Source: Verrucomicrobiales bacterium (GTDB taxonomy: Bacteria; Verrucomicrobiota; Verrucomicrobiia; Limisphaerales; UBA9464). From it: 62,232 nucleotides of DNA. Position numbers and translations under genes: made by a program. The stretch is taken from NCBI GenBank assembly GCA_027488845.1, contig JAIYBC010000011.1, forward strand, positions 1 to 62,232, given 5' to 3'. Under the pieces are notes generated by a model. The model saw only the letters and a list, made by a program, of their open reading frames with translations. It was not told the DNA's origin and ran no database searches. Of the stretch, positions 53,562 through 62,137 are shown piece by piece; position 1 is the stretch's first letter, and every line of letters begins with the position of its first letter.

Positions 53562-54185
53562 ATGGACGGAATCACCCTCGTACAACATCCGCTCCTGGCG
53601 GCGGCACTCACGCGGATCCGCGACCAGTCCACCGACACGACCGGGTTCCGCCGGGCGGTGACCGAGGCCTCAAGGCTGATGGCCTACGAGGCCACCCGGC
53701 ATCTGGAGTGCCGTTCGATCGCCATCCGGACGCCCGTGAGCGCTGCGCGCGGCGTCGTGCTGCGGCGTCCGGTGGTGCTGGTCCCGGTGCTCCGGGCCGG
53801 GATCTCGATGCTCTCCGCGTTCCTCGAAGCGGTGGCCGACGCCACGGTCGGGTTCGTCGGACAGAAGCGCGACGAGACCACGCTCGAGCCCCACAGCTAC
53901 CTGTTCAACGTGCCCGCCGGACTGGAGAAGGCGGAAGTGCTGGTGCTGGATCCGATGCTGGCCACGGGCGGCAGCGTGGCTGCCACGGTCTCCGGCCTGA
54001 AGGAACGAGGCGCGAAGCGGATCCGGTGCGTGCACCTGCTGGCCGCTCCGGAAGGCGTCCGTCGCTTCCAGGAGGTCCACCCGGACGTGCCCCTGTTCGC
54101 GGCGGCCTTGGATCGCCGGATCAACCGCTCGGGCTACATCGTCCCCGGCCTCGGCGACGCCGGCGACCGCTGCTTCGGCACCTGA
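53562..54185 (+). CDS. upp: Uracil phosphoribosyltransferase
   Basis: A 207-residue pyrimidine salvage enzyme converting uracil and PRPP to UMP. It shows VPVLRAGISMLSAFLEAV, the PRPP motif LVLDPMLATGGSVAATVSGL (DPMLATGGS), the flexible-loop region VGFVGQKRDETTLEPHSYL, and the uracil-binding C-terminus NRSGYIVPGLGDAGDRCFGT. All expected residues are present and the length is normal. With pyrR (also a possible weak UPRTase) the genome has both regulatory and salvage PRTases within 9 kb. Confidence 0.96.
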   Translation: MDGITLVQHPLLAAALTRIRDQSTDTTGFRRAVTEASRLMAYEATRHLECRSIAIRTPVSAARGVVLRRPVVLVPVLRAGISMLSAFLEAVADATVGFVGQKRDETTLEPHSYLFNVPAGLEKAEVLVLDPMLATGGSVAATVSGLKERGAKRIRCVHLLAAPEGVRRFQEVHPDVPLFAAALDRRINRSGYIVPGLGDAGDRCFGT

Positions 54186-54515
54186 GTCCCGCGGTCGGGC
54201 ATCCATCGCCGGCCGCACCGCCCGTGAACAGGCGGCCCATTCAGGGGACATGCTCGGAAGGTTCAGGTCGACCAGCCAAGCCGGCGATCCCCAAGCCGGG
54301 AAGCCCGCCGACCTTTTCGCGTTTCCGCCCCTACCAACTCGACTCGTTTGCCGAATCCGCAGAAAGAGAGACCGCCCGCTCTCGATTCCATCTGAGAATG
54401 TGGATGCAGAAATGGAACGATGACCTGATTCTTTCTGTGGAATTGGAGTCTCCGAGTCTCCAGACAAGAGCCAAACCCGTTTTGGACTGACCGTTTTCCG
54501 AACCTGTAGGTCGCC
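54186..54515. other. Intergenic region at base-composition boundary
   Basis: The 330 bases after upp hold no recognisable gene. The first half is as GC-rich as the genes to the left. From roughly 54340 the sequence becomes clearly less GC-rich, and this lower composition continues through all genes to the right end. No integrase, tRNA or direct repeat marking an attachment site was found. Confidence 0.6.
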
Positions 54516-56309
54516 ATGAATATCCAGCAAGTTCTAGCCGCAGCACTGCTGTGTGTCTCTTCTCTGACCTCTTTTGCCAAGCCGCTCAAGGTGTTCATCC
54601 TTGCAGGTCAGTCCAATATGGAAGGACACGCCATGGTCAGCACGTTTGACTACATCGGCAAGGACCCGCTGACGGCGCCCATACTCAAGGAGATGCGGAA
54701 TCCTGACGGAACTCCCCGTGTCTGTGAAAAGGTTTGGATGTCTTATCTGACAGGCCCTTACGATGGCAGTGCCAATGGCGAAGGTCTGGGAAAGTTGACA
54801 ACCGGCTTCGGAGCACGTGGCGAACAACCCACCAAGGACGGCGGCAAAATCGGCCCCGAGTTCACATTCGGAATCTACATGGAGAAGGAGCTCAATGAGC
54901 CGATCCTGATCATCAAGACAGCTTGGGGTGGTAGGTCACTCAACACTGAATTCCGTCCGCCCAGTGCTGGCCAATACCAGTTGCCCAAGGAAATCCAAGA
55001 GCTGTGGGAAAAACATCCACAAGGTGCTCATGGAATTCCGAATGCCAACGAGCGGAAGAAGTGGCGGGAGGACAAGGATGCCGCCTCAGGGGTGTTCTAC
55101 AGAATGATGATTGATCATGTCAAAAAGGTGCTCGCGGATCCCAAAAGGGTCTGCCCCGAATACAATGACAAAGAGGGGTATGAGCTGTCTGGATTTGTTT
55201 GGCTCCAAGGTTTCAACGATCTGGTCGATGGGACCACTTATCCTGGTCCTGAAAAGCCCGGGAAATTCGACGAATACTCCCGACTTTTGGCACACTTCAT
55301 CCGCGATGTGCGCAAGGATCTCTCGTCCCCGAAATTGCCCTTCGTGATTGGCGTTCTGGGAGTGGGCGGCGAAAGCGAAAACGAAGTGTTTCGCAAAGCC
55401 ATGGCCGCACCCGCCGACCTGCCTGAGTTCAAAGGTAATGTCATCGCTGTGGAAACGGCTCCCTTCTGGGATCAGGATATTGCTGCCGCAGAGCCCAAAC
55501 AGGAGAAGTACAATGAAATCGTGGGCACCTCGCACATACTGAAGCGAGATGGTAGTCTCGACAATGAATGGAAATGGGGGAACTACTGGAAACCGGTCGG
55601 AAAGCCCCTGCCAGAGGAACGGGTTTGGCGCTTCACAACGGTGGATGCGACCGAGAAGGCAGACAAGTTGGAAGAATACACCGATCGGAGATTCCGCGAC
55701 ATCACCTTGCCTGCGGGTATGGAGAAGTGGTTCATGCCGGACTTCGATGACAGTGGTTGGGAGCAAGGCAAGGCACCCATTGGAAAGGGCGTCTGGAAAC
55801 ACAGCGGAATCACCTTGGACAAGTTTCCCTCCCAGTGGGGAGCTCACGAATTCTTGTTGATGCGCACCACGTTTGAAATTGATGACCTGAGCTTCGATTC
55901 CTATCGCATTTCGAATCTGGCGAGACAGGGGTTTCACGTTTACCTGAACGGCGTCAAACTGCACACCTACATCTGGTGGCAAGACAAGCCGGTTTATGGC
56001 TCCATCGTCCTCGAGAAGGATCAGATCCGTATTCTGAAGAAGGGGAAGAACGTGTTGGCCGTCTATGCAAACGATCAATATGATCAAAACTCTCCAATGC
56101 GCTATGCTGCGATCGACATGCGGATCGAGGGCATTTCCAAAGCGGATCAAGAGAAGCTCGACCGCGCTCTGGAGGAAGTCCTCCCGGTCAAGGACAGAGA
56201 GGCACTCAAGGGTGCTTCGAATGGCGGCTACCACTATTTTGGAAGCGCGAAGATCTTTGCCCAGATGGGTAAGGCATTCGCGGCAGCGAACTTGAAAATG
56301 ATCAGGTGA
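54516..56309 (+). CDS. Sialate O-acetylesterase-like (SASA/SGNH) exported protein
   Basis: A 597-residue exported protein. Signal peptide 1-21 is followed by the SASA domain (about 24-330): block I nucleophile in VFILAGQSNMEGHAM, IIKTAWGGRSLNTEF, GFVWLQGFNDLVDG and a late block with NVIAVETAPFWD. A galactose-binding/jelly-roll domain follows (about 390-545: WFMPDFDDSGWEQGKAPIG, FHVYLNGVKLH). Such enzymes remove acetyl groups from sugars or polysaccharides. It is the first gene of a lower-GC block and precedes a DUF1592/DUF1552 pair on the same strand, fitting a carbohydrate-degrading module. Confidence 0.88.
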   Translation: MNIQQVLAAALLCVSSLTSFAKPLKVFILAGQSNMEGHAMVSTFDYIGKDPLTAPILKEMRNPDGTPRVCEKVWMSYLTGPYDGSANGEGLGKLTTGFGARGEQPTKDGGKIGPEFTFGIYMEKELNEPILIIKTAWGGRSLNTEFRPPSAGQYQLPKEIQELWEKHPQGAHGIPNANERKKWREDKDAASGVFYRMMIDHVKKVLADPKRVCPEYNDKEGYELSGFVWLQGFNDLVDGTTYPGPEKPGKFDEYSRLLAHFIRDVRKDLSSPKLPFVIGVLGVGGESENEVFRKAMAAPADLPEFKGNVIAVETAPFWDQDIAAAEPKQEKYNEIVGTSHILKRDGSLDNEWKWGNYWKPVGKPLPEERVWRFTTVDATEKADKLEEYTDRRFRDITLPAGMEKWFMPDFDDSGWEQGKAPIGKGVWKHSGITLDKFPSQWGAHEFLLMRTTFEIDDLSFDSYRISNLARQGFHVYLNGVKLHTYIWWQDKPVYGSIVLEKDQIRILKKGKNVLAVYANDQYDQNSPMRYAAIDMRIEGISKADQEKLDRALEEVLPVKDREALKGASNGGYHYFGSAKIFAQMGKAFAAANLKMIR

Positions 56310-56408
56310 AATCCAAAGTCGTTGCGAGATTGGGTTGGGGGTTGTCAATTCTCCTGAATCTAGTCTCCGGGACGAAGTAGTCATTTTCACGAAGAAGTGT
56401 TGCCCAGA

Positions 56409-59087
56409 ATGACCTGCTCAAGGAGGCTAATCCGGAAATGGAGAGCGTCAGGTGCTCGAAGTGGCTGTCTTTCTGCGACCCCATCTCATTATTGGTGTGA
56501 AAGGTGGCGTCCATTTTCCAGTGTTCTGTTAGTCATTGCACTCGTCCGCTGGTCCATTCTGGTCTGCGCCGCGGGGCCTGTTCCGACGGCCAATCTTGAA
56601 GACTATCAGAAGATCGTCGCGCCGCTCTTCGTCAAGTCCTGTGTCCACTGCCATGGTCCGAAAAAGTCCAAGGCTGGACTCCGGGTCGACGAACTGGATC
56701 CCAATCTCCTTTCCGGTCGTGATCTCAACCGATGGAGCAAGATCTATGATGTCCTCAGCCGAAGTGAGATGCCTCCAGGTGACGAACCGGACTACCATCT
56801 CAATGACGATGATCGCGCCCGGGTTATCGAGTGGTTGGGGAATGAAATGCAGAAGGCCGGCCAAGTTGGGAAAAGTGTCGGGGCATATAGTTCCTTTCGC
56901 CGCTTGGCGAACTATGAATACAACCATGCCCTGCAGGACCTGCTGGATCTCAACTTTCAGTTTACGAAGGCACTTCCCCCCGAAAACACATCTGAGGACG
57001 GCTTCAAGAACAGTTCGAAGTATCTCCAGATGTCGGCGACGCAGCTCGAGACCTATAGGGAGATTGCCATCGATGCGTTGCAGAAAGCCACCGTGGAGGG
57101 AGATCGTCCGAAGGTTGTGAGGTGGCAGATCCCGATGCAAGAGGCGATGGACAAGGCTGCCGCATTGAAGCAAAAGCCCATCCAGCGCGAAAAGTCTGCC
57201 GACGCCCGGGAATTCGGGAACACCCACATCGTCAATAAAGAAGATGGTAAGGGTTTCTCTTATCAATGGACTTACTATGTCGTCATAGACGATGAGGCTC
57301 GGTACGGAATCTGGAATCTCAAACCAGACGAAACCAGTTCAGCCACCCCGCCGGTTGGCAGCGTCGTCGCGGTCATTCCGCCATCCCGACAATTCCACCT
57401 CGATCTGGGCAATTCGGTTCCTGATGAAGGTATCTTGCGAGTTCGGATTCGCGTGGGTGCAACCGGACGTCAACCGGGCCAGTCCGCAAATCTCAGGCTG
57501 GTTTTTGGCTTTCAATCCAACAATGAGGGAAAAATGTCGGTCAAGATCAGTGACCGCGACGTGGAGGTGACGGCCTCCAGCAAGGATCCCCAGTTTGTCA
57601 CCTTTGATGTTCCTCTCGACGAGTTGCCACGGAACCCTTTCCGAAAGGCGCATGAGGTCGGAGGTTCCCCCAATTGCACTGAGTTTCTTGAAATCCACAA
57701 CATTTCCAGTGCCGGCAAAGCGGTAAATAGCGAGCCGGTGAATCTGGAGATTGATTATGTCGAAATCGAAGCCGGACTGTACGAAACGTGGCCGCCAAAG
57801 TCTCATGTCACCGTCTTTTTTGAGAGCCCGAACAGGAATGATGAAGAAAAGTACTGTCGGGAGATCTTAAAGGGCTTCATGACGCGGGCTTGGCGGCGCC
57901 CGATTGGCGATGAAGAAATCGCTCCTTACCAAAAGCTCTTCTCTGAATATCGGCCAAGCTTCTCTGGATTCCAAGGAGCCATGATCGAAGTCCTCGCCAC
58001 CGTGCTGACTTCTCCCGAATTCTTGTATTTGGTTCAAACCGAATCCGATTCGTCTTCGGCGTCGCATGCCATCAGCAATCTGGAGATGGCCAGTCGACTG
58101 TCCTTCTTTTTGTGGTCCAGCATACCGGACACCGCGCTTCGAGAGCTTGCCATTGCTGGTAAACTGAATTCGCCAGACATACTGGACTCCCAGATCGAAA
58201 GAATGTTGGCGGATCCGAAGTCGCGTCGGTTTTCCCGGCACTTTGTCCAGCAATGGTTGGGCTTGGAAGCCTTGGACAATATTGTCTTCGACCCAAAGAA
58301 GTTCGCGGACTACGACGAAGCCTTCAAAGAGAACCTGCTCGGGGAACCGCTGGCCCTTTTTGAGCATATGTTGCGGAACAACCGCAGCATCATGGAGTTA
58401 CTCGATTCGGACTATCTCGTCATCAACGAACCCTTGGCGCGGCACTACGGAATCCCGGGTGTCTCAGGGCAGGAATTTCGAAGGGTCTCCATCGGTCGAG
58501 GAAGCCAGCGCGGCGGCATCATCACCACCGCGGCTGTTCTCACCATGAATTCTACCGGCGTTGATTCCAATCCTCTCAAGCGGGGCGTTTGGCTCTTGGA
58601 AAGGATTCTCCACGATCCGCCACCGCCACCGCCACCCAATGTTCCCACGGTGGATCTGACCGATCCCAAAATCCTCAAGATGACCCCGAAGGAACGCATG
58701 GCGGATCATCGCAACCAAGCCGCCTGCCGTTCTTGTCACGCCAAGATTGATCCTTGGGGGATTTCCTTGGAAAACTTCGATGCCATCGGTCGCTTCCGCA
58801 CCTCGATCAATGATCAACCGGTTGACGCCACCGCCGTTCTTTACAACAAGCAACCCCTGGACGGAGTGGGGGGATTGAAGAGTTACCTGATCGCCGACCG
58901 AAAAGATCAGTTCGCGAAGGCCATGATTCACAAATTGAGTTCGTATGCCTTGGGTCGACCTATGTCTTTCGCTGACCGGGGGCAGATCGACAAGATGGCG
59001 GGTGAGCTCAAGGAACGCGGTTACGGACTTCGTGACCTTGTTTCCATTCTTGTTCACAGCAGATTGTTCAGTGAGAAGATCCAGTAG
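56409..59087 (+). CDS. DUF1592-type secreted cytochrome-domain protein (PSCyt1/DUF1587/DUF1592/DUF1588/DUF1585)
   Basis: An exported protein of about 892 residues. A PSCyt1-like haem domain (VAPLFVKSCVHCHGPKKSKA, then SEMPPGDEPDYHL) is followed by DUF1587 (SFRRLANYEYNHALQDLLDL), DUF1592 (about 540-670: FLYLVQTESD, MASRLSFFLWSSIPDTALRE), DUF1588 (RGSQRGGIITTAAVLTMNST, ACRSCHAKIDPWGISLENFD, a second CxxCH) and DUF1585 (KDQFAKAMIHKLSSYALGRP). Function is unproven, but these pairs are linked to polysaccharide or extracellular redox chemistry. The start is uncertain: ATG 56409 leaves a long N-region before the hydrophobic segment SVLLVIALVRWSILVCAAG, and GTG 56397 is an alternative. Confidence 0.9.
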   Translation: MTCSRRLIRKWRASGARSGCLSATPSHYWCERWRPFSSVLLVIALVRWSILVCAAGPVPTANLEDYQKIVAPLFVKSCVHCHGPKKSKAGLRVDELDPNLLSGRDLNRWSKIYDVLSRSEMPPGDEPDYHLNDDDRARVIEWLGNEMQKAGQVGKSVGAYSSFRRLANYEYNHALQDLLDLNFQFTKALPPENTSEDGFKNSSKYLQMSATQLETYREIAIDALQKATVEGDRPKVVRWQIPMQEAMDKAAALKQKPIQREKSADAREFGNTHIVNKEDGKGFSYQWTYYVVIDDEARYGIWNLKPDETSSATPPVGSVVAVIPPSRQFHLDLGNSVPDEGILRVRIRVGATGRQPGQSANLRLVFGFQSNNEGKMSVKISDRDVEVTASSKDPQFVTFDVPLDELPRNPFRKAHEVGGSPNCTEFLEIHNISSAGKAVNSEPVNLEIDYVEIEAGLYETWPPKSHVTVFFESPNRNDEEKYCREILKGFMTRAWRRPIGDEEIAPYQKLFSEYRPSFSGFQGAMIEVLATVLTSPEFLYLVQTESDSSSASHAISNLEMASRLSFFLWSSIPDTALRELAIAGKLNSPDILDSQIERMLADPKSRRFSRHFVQQWLGLEALDNIVFDPKKFADYDEAFKENLLGEPLALFEHMLRNNRSIMELLDSDYLVINEPLARHYGIPGVSGQEFRRVSIGRGSQRGGIITTAAVLTMNSTGVDSNPLKRGVWLLERILHDPPPPPPPNVPTVDLTDPKILKMTPKERMADHRNQAACRSCHAKIDPWGISLENFDAIGRFRTSINDQPVDATAVLYNKQPLDGVGGLKSYLIADRKDQFAKAMIHKLSSYALGRPMSFADRGQIDKMAGELKERGYGLRDLVSILVHSRLFSEKIQ

Positions 59088-59097
59088 GAAATAGACC

Positions 59098-60492
59098 ATG
59101 ACCCATATCCGACCGCTGCTGAACCGAAGGAACTTCCTTCAATGTGCTGGAATCGGCCTGGCCCTACCGTGGATGGAGACCTTTGCCGCCACGAAAGAGC
59201 CCAGCAGGGGAATAGCTCGGTTTGTGAGCGTCTATCATCCGGACGGAGTGGGCCTGCCCCGGCGGGATGACCCGGCTTGGAAGGATTGGAGCTGGTTCCC
59301 CCAAGGAGGCGAACGCGATTTTCGACTGACCAAGGTCCTCGATGTCCTGGAACCGCTGCGCAACGACATCACGATCTATTCCGGACTTTCCCACCCCGCC
59401 GCCCGCAAGGTCCATGGCCACGCCAATGCCGACCAATACCTGACCGGCGCCGAGACCGGAAGCGAAGGGCCTTACAAGAACTCGATCTCGCTCGACCAGG
59501 TCATCGCCGCCCATGTCGGCCGCTACACCCGCCACTCCTCCCTCGTCCTTTCCACCAATGCGGGAACCGGCGCGCCCCGGGCCACCCACACTTCTTCCTT
59601 CAACCAACAAGGTCGCCCAATCCCATCGATCAACCGACCCAAGGAAGTCTTTGATCTCCTCTTCGTCACCCAAGGGAGGGAAACCCGGGACAAGCTTGCC
59701 CGCAGCAAAAGTGCCCTCGACCTCCTCATTGCCAACGTCAACTCGCTCAACCGAAAGCTCTCGAGCCACGATCGCCAAACGCTCGAGCAATACCTCGACG
59801 CCATCCGCGATACCGAGATCAAGCTGCACAAGGCCGAACAGTGGATCGATACGGCCTTACCTGAAGTCGATGCCGATCGCTTGAATCTCGAGGTGACGGT
59901 TCGCGACAGCAGGGCCTATATCCAGACCATCTATGAACTGATCTTTCTCGCTTTCCTCAGCGATTCCACCCGAGTCGCCACCTACATGATGGGGCGGGAA
60001 AACACCGGGGGACCTCAGGATCTCTTGGCCCGGGCCGTCGGTCTGAACAACGCCCACGGCCTGACGCATGACGTCAAGGAACCCAATGGCTGGCGCAACC
60101 TCGGAACCTACAACCGCTTCCAGGCTGAGGAATTTGGTCGCTTCCTCCAAAAGCTGAAGGAAACCCGCGAGCCCAACGGAAGCGGTACCCTTCTAGACAA
60201 CACCTTTGCCATGCACGGGTCCGCTTCGAGTAGTTTCCATCTTTCCCGGAACTACCCGATCATTTCGGCAGGTGGCAAGAATCTGGGCTTCCGAAATGGC
60301 CGCTACCTCAAGTTTGGAAAAGGAAACGAAGACAACCAGGCCAATGCCGGAATCTCGGATGATTCAGGATGGCAAAGCGATCCAGAAGGTCACGAGCTTC
60401 CCCTCGCTCACCTCTTCGTCACGATCCTGAACAGGATGGGTGTCGAAACCAACGAGTTCGCCGGATACAAAGGCGGTGCCGACCGAGTTTAA
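59098..60492 (+). CDS. DUF1552 protein, Tat-exported
   Basis: A 464-residue protein of the DUF1552 family, the usual partner of DUF1592-type proteins. The N-terminus has a Tat-type signal (NRRNFLQCAGIGLALPWMET). Core segments are RFVSVYHPDGVGLPRRDDP, VHGHANADQYLTGAETGSEG, SISLDQVIAAHVGRYTRHSS and NNAHGLTHDVKEPNGWRNLG. The fold is thought to be related to the DUF1501/sulfatase-like group; the activity is unknown. It starts 10 bases after the DUF1592-type gene. Its composition is intermediate, between the GC-rich left part and the AT-richer right end. Confidence 0.92.
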   Translation: MTHIRPLLNRRNFLQCAGIGLALPWMETFAATKEPSRGIARFVSVYHPDGVGLPRRDDPAWKDWSWFPQGGERDFRLTKVLDVLEPLRNDITIYSGLSHPAARKVHGHANADQYLTGAETGSEGPYKNSISLDQVIAAHVGRYTRHSSLVLSTNAGTGAPRATHTSSFNQQGRPIPSINRPKEVFDLLFVTQGRETRDKLARSKSALDLLIANVNSLNRKLSSHDRQTLEQYLDAIRDTEIKLHKAEQWIDTALPEVDADRLNLEVTVRDSRAYIQTIYELIFLAFLSDSTRVATYMMGRENTGGPQDLLARAVGLNNAHGLTHDVKEPNGWRNLGTYNRFQAEEFGRFLQKLKETREPNGSGTLLDNTFAMHGSASSSFHLSRNYPIISAGGKNLGFRNGRYLKFGKGNEDNQANAGISDDSGWQSDPEGHELPLAHLFVTILNRMGVETNEFAGYKGGADRV

Positions 60493-60620
60493 GCGGGTGA
60501 GGGGGGCTTGGAGATAATGCCCCAAATTGGCGACAGAATCTGAGGTCAGGGTACAAGGGACGTGTCCCTTAGAGGTCCCGCGGTCAAACAGTCCAGTCAG
60601 TTGCCCGCCGAGAATAAGTT
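60493..60620. other. Short gap with palindrome P1
   Basis: After the DUF1552 stop there is a 128-base gap. It contains a 16-base palindrome AAGGGACGTGTCCCTT (60555-60570) and then about 50 bases of leader before the first small gene. Similar palindromes recur at 60928, 61502 and 61994. Confidence 0.7.
60555..60570. repeat. GGGACRTGTCCC palindrome, copy P1
   Basis: AAGGGAC / GTCCCTT with a GT centre: a 7-bp inverted repeat located 51 bases before the start codon of the small gene at 60621. Confidence 0.75.
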
Positions 60621-60884
60621 ATGAAAAGCAGAAAATCAGCGTTGTCAATTGTGTACGGAATGTTCTGGTTTGGTATCCTATGTTTATTGACTTCGCTGAT
60701 TGGGTTGATTTCTTGTGGGATATTCTTTGTAATCAACGTTACTCCTGAAACAGCAATCCAGCAGTTTCAAAACACGAGACAAGCCATGGTTGGGTTTGCC
60801 ACCATGTCTACAGGCGTGTCGTTCACTATGGTCTGTTTTGCGCGATGCTTGAAGAAGACTCTCATGAGCCTTCCGGAAACCTAA
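60621..60884 (+). CDS. Small membrane protein of unknown function
   Basis: An 87-residue hydrophobic protein with two or three predicted membrane segments (MFWFGILCLLTSLIGLISCG around 14-33, then FFVINV and a second span VGFATMSTGVSFTMVCFARC around 57-76). No family was recognised. Codon use is much more AT-rich than in genes to the left. It is the first of three small genes that each follow a GGGACRTGTCCC palindrome. An overlapping alternative frame at 60527-60748 looks spurious. Confidence 0.55.
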   Translation: MKSRKSALSIVYGMFWFGILCLLTSLIGLISCGIFFVINVTPETAIQQFQNTRQAMVGFATMSTGVSFTMVCFARCLKKTLMSLPET

Positions 60885-60926
60885 AGGAGATCGTGATTTC
60901 AGAAGAGAAGTCACGGGATCCCGCTG

Positions 60927-60938
60927 GGGACATGTCCT
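60927..60938. repeat. GGGACRTGTCCC palindrome, copy P2
   Basis: GGACATGTCC (60928-60937) within TGGGGACATGTCCTTTGG, located 43 bases after the stop of the preceding small gene and about 66 bases before the next start (61004). Confidence 0.65.
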
Positions 60939-61003
60939 TTGGACTTGGCTTTATAGAGAAGGGATGCCTCGTTTCACGCCATCAAGGTTATGGAGCGTTA
61001 TGT

Positions 61004-61401
61004 ATGAAAGCTGCTTTTCGTAAAGCTGTTCTCGTCTTGTTTCTCGGTCTCGCTGGATGTGGGGTTGATGATAACAGTCGTCGGGAGGGTTTTATTAGGC
61101 AATTCACAAACAATGTTTCACTGTTGTCTCTGAATGATTGGGCGAAACCTCAGATAAAGAGCTGCTTGACTGGTGACTCGAAAGTGCCATCGGGATTTGA
61201 GTTTGTATTGCGAAATCAAATGCCTATCTCCTGCAGCTTTTCCAGGATCAGAACAATCGGTGTTGTATTTTAATTGTGTATAGATTCGGTCTTGTGCGAG
61301 AAGGGTTCGCTGTAGGTACGACAAATCTTCCTCCCATAGTAGGTAGGCGCTTTAGGGAGTATCTTGGAAATGAGGTTTGGTATGTTTATGATACGCAGTA
61401 A
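61004..61401 (+). pseudogene. Small lipoprotein gene with frameshift
   Basis: ATG 61004 opens a lipoprotein signal (KAAFRKAVLVLFLGLAGCG, lipobox LAGC). The frame stops at 61273 after 89 residues. A shifted frame across the same point continues with well-formed sequence, IVYRFGLVREGFAVGTTN, then LPPIVGRRFREYLGNEVWYV and YDTQ, to a stop at 61401. The original product was probably about 130 residues, anchored to a membrane. The frameshift lies around 61225-61270; it could be a true mutation, a programmed shift or a sequencing error. The family was not recognised. Palindrome P2 lies upstream and P3 downstream. Confidence 0.5.
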
Positions 61402-61501
61402 GTTTGTTTTTCTGCTGCGACAAGGCCGAAGCCTAAGCGACGATACCGTGTTCCACGGAAAATCTTGAAGTCGTCGATGGTGTCCTGATGGTGTCCTGCT
61501 T

Positions 61502-61513
61502 GGGACATGTCCC
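61502..61513. repeat. GGGACRTGTCCC palindrome, copy P3
   Basis: A perfect 12-base palindrome GGGACATGTCCC (61502-61513), 100 bases after the frameshifted gene and 65 bases before ATG 61579. Its downstream flank resembles that of P1 (CCTT...GGTCAA...AAGAATA). Confidence 0.8.
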
Positions 61514-61578
61514 TTGGGCCTCGATTTCGGAGGCTCGGTCAAGGCTTTTCAGATTCTGCAGCTAAGAATATACGACTC

Positions 61579-61965
61579 ATGAAGATCAATGCGCCGCTAT
61601 CAAAAAGGATTGCTTGCCTGGTCTTGGTGATTGGAGTTGTTGTAATCGTATTATATAGAGTGCCAATTCTGAATCTGCGTGAGTCAGGAGAATACCTTGA
61701 TCCGAGAGGCTTAGTCTTGACAAACTCAACCATCGCGGTTGGTAAACAGAAAATTGATGAGCAGGATGCAAAAGAAGTTGTGAAATGGGCTCTAAGCAAA
61801 TTTGATCTAGCAAAAGAGTGTGAGATGGGGTTATATTTTTCGGATGAAAAATGGCGGGCGGTAGTATTTCCACTCGATACAAATTCGAAACCCGTTTACC
61901 GTCGTGTGTTGTACGTAACAATATCAAAAGACGGTAGAGAGCTAAGCATTTTGGGAGGGTATTGA
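61579..61965 (+). CDS. Small membrane-anchored protein of unknown function
   Basis: A 128-residue protein with one N-terminal membrane anchor (RIACLVLVIGVVVIVLYRV, about 10-28) and a periplasmic/extracellular domain (IAVGKQKIDEQDAKEVVKWA, then GLYFSDEKWRAVVFPLDTNS, ending ISKDGRELSILGGY). No known family was recognised. It is strongly AT-rich compared with the left part of the window. It is preceded by palindrome P3 and followed 28 bases later by the degenerate palindrome P4, like the other small genes here. Confidence 0.6.
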   Translation: MKINAPLSKRIACLVLVIGVVVIVLYRVPILNLRESGEYLDPRGLVLTNSTIAVGKQKIDEQDAKEVVKWALSKFDLAKECEMGLYFSDEKWRAVVFPLDTNSKPVYRRVLYVTISKDGRELSILGGY

Positions 61966-61993
61966 TCGCAATTGTGGGATGTTTCTGGCCACT

Positions 61994-62007
61994 GGGGACA
62001 CGTCGCT
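61994..62007. repeat. Degenerate palindrome, copy P4
   Basis: GGGGACACGTCGCT (61994-62007) retains the left arm and centre of the GGGACRTGTCCC palindrome but has a mutated right arm. It follows the last small gene by 28 bases; the DNA after it holds no recognised gene before the REP-like repeat at 62114. Confidence 0.45.
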
Positions 62008-62113
62008 GGGGCAATATGCTGGTCTATGCACTCGAGTGCGTGAGTCTCCTGACGTTGTCTTCTACAGGCTTCTTTTGGTGGATTCCGAGGTGGTCAGATT
62101 AGGACGATTTCCG

Positions 62114-62137
62114 CCGGCTGAAGCCGGGACTCCGTAC
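62114..62137. repeat. REP-like palindromic repeat, copy B
   Basis: An exact inverted copy of 1828-1851 (24 of 24 bases). The hairpin core is CCGGCTGAAGCCGG. After it the sequence returns towards higher GC, ending in a CTCTGCGTCTC-type repeat (about 62163-62205) at the window edge, where no gene is seen. Confidence 0.75.

Noticed and set aside
60540-62010. Integron cassette array with attC sites
   Set aside because: The palindromes lack the paired GTTRRRY / RYYYAAC core sites, all are short (12-16 bases), and no integron integrase is in view. A cassette-like origin by another mechanism is kept as a finding.
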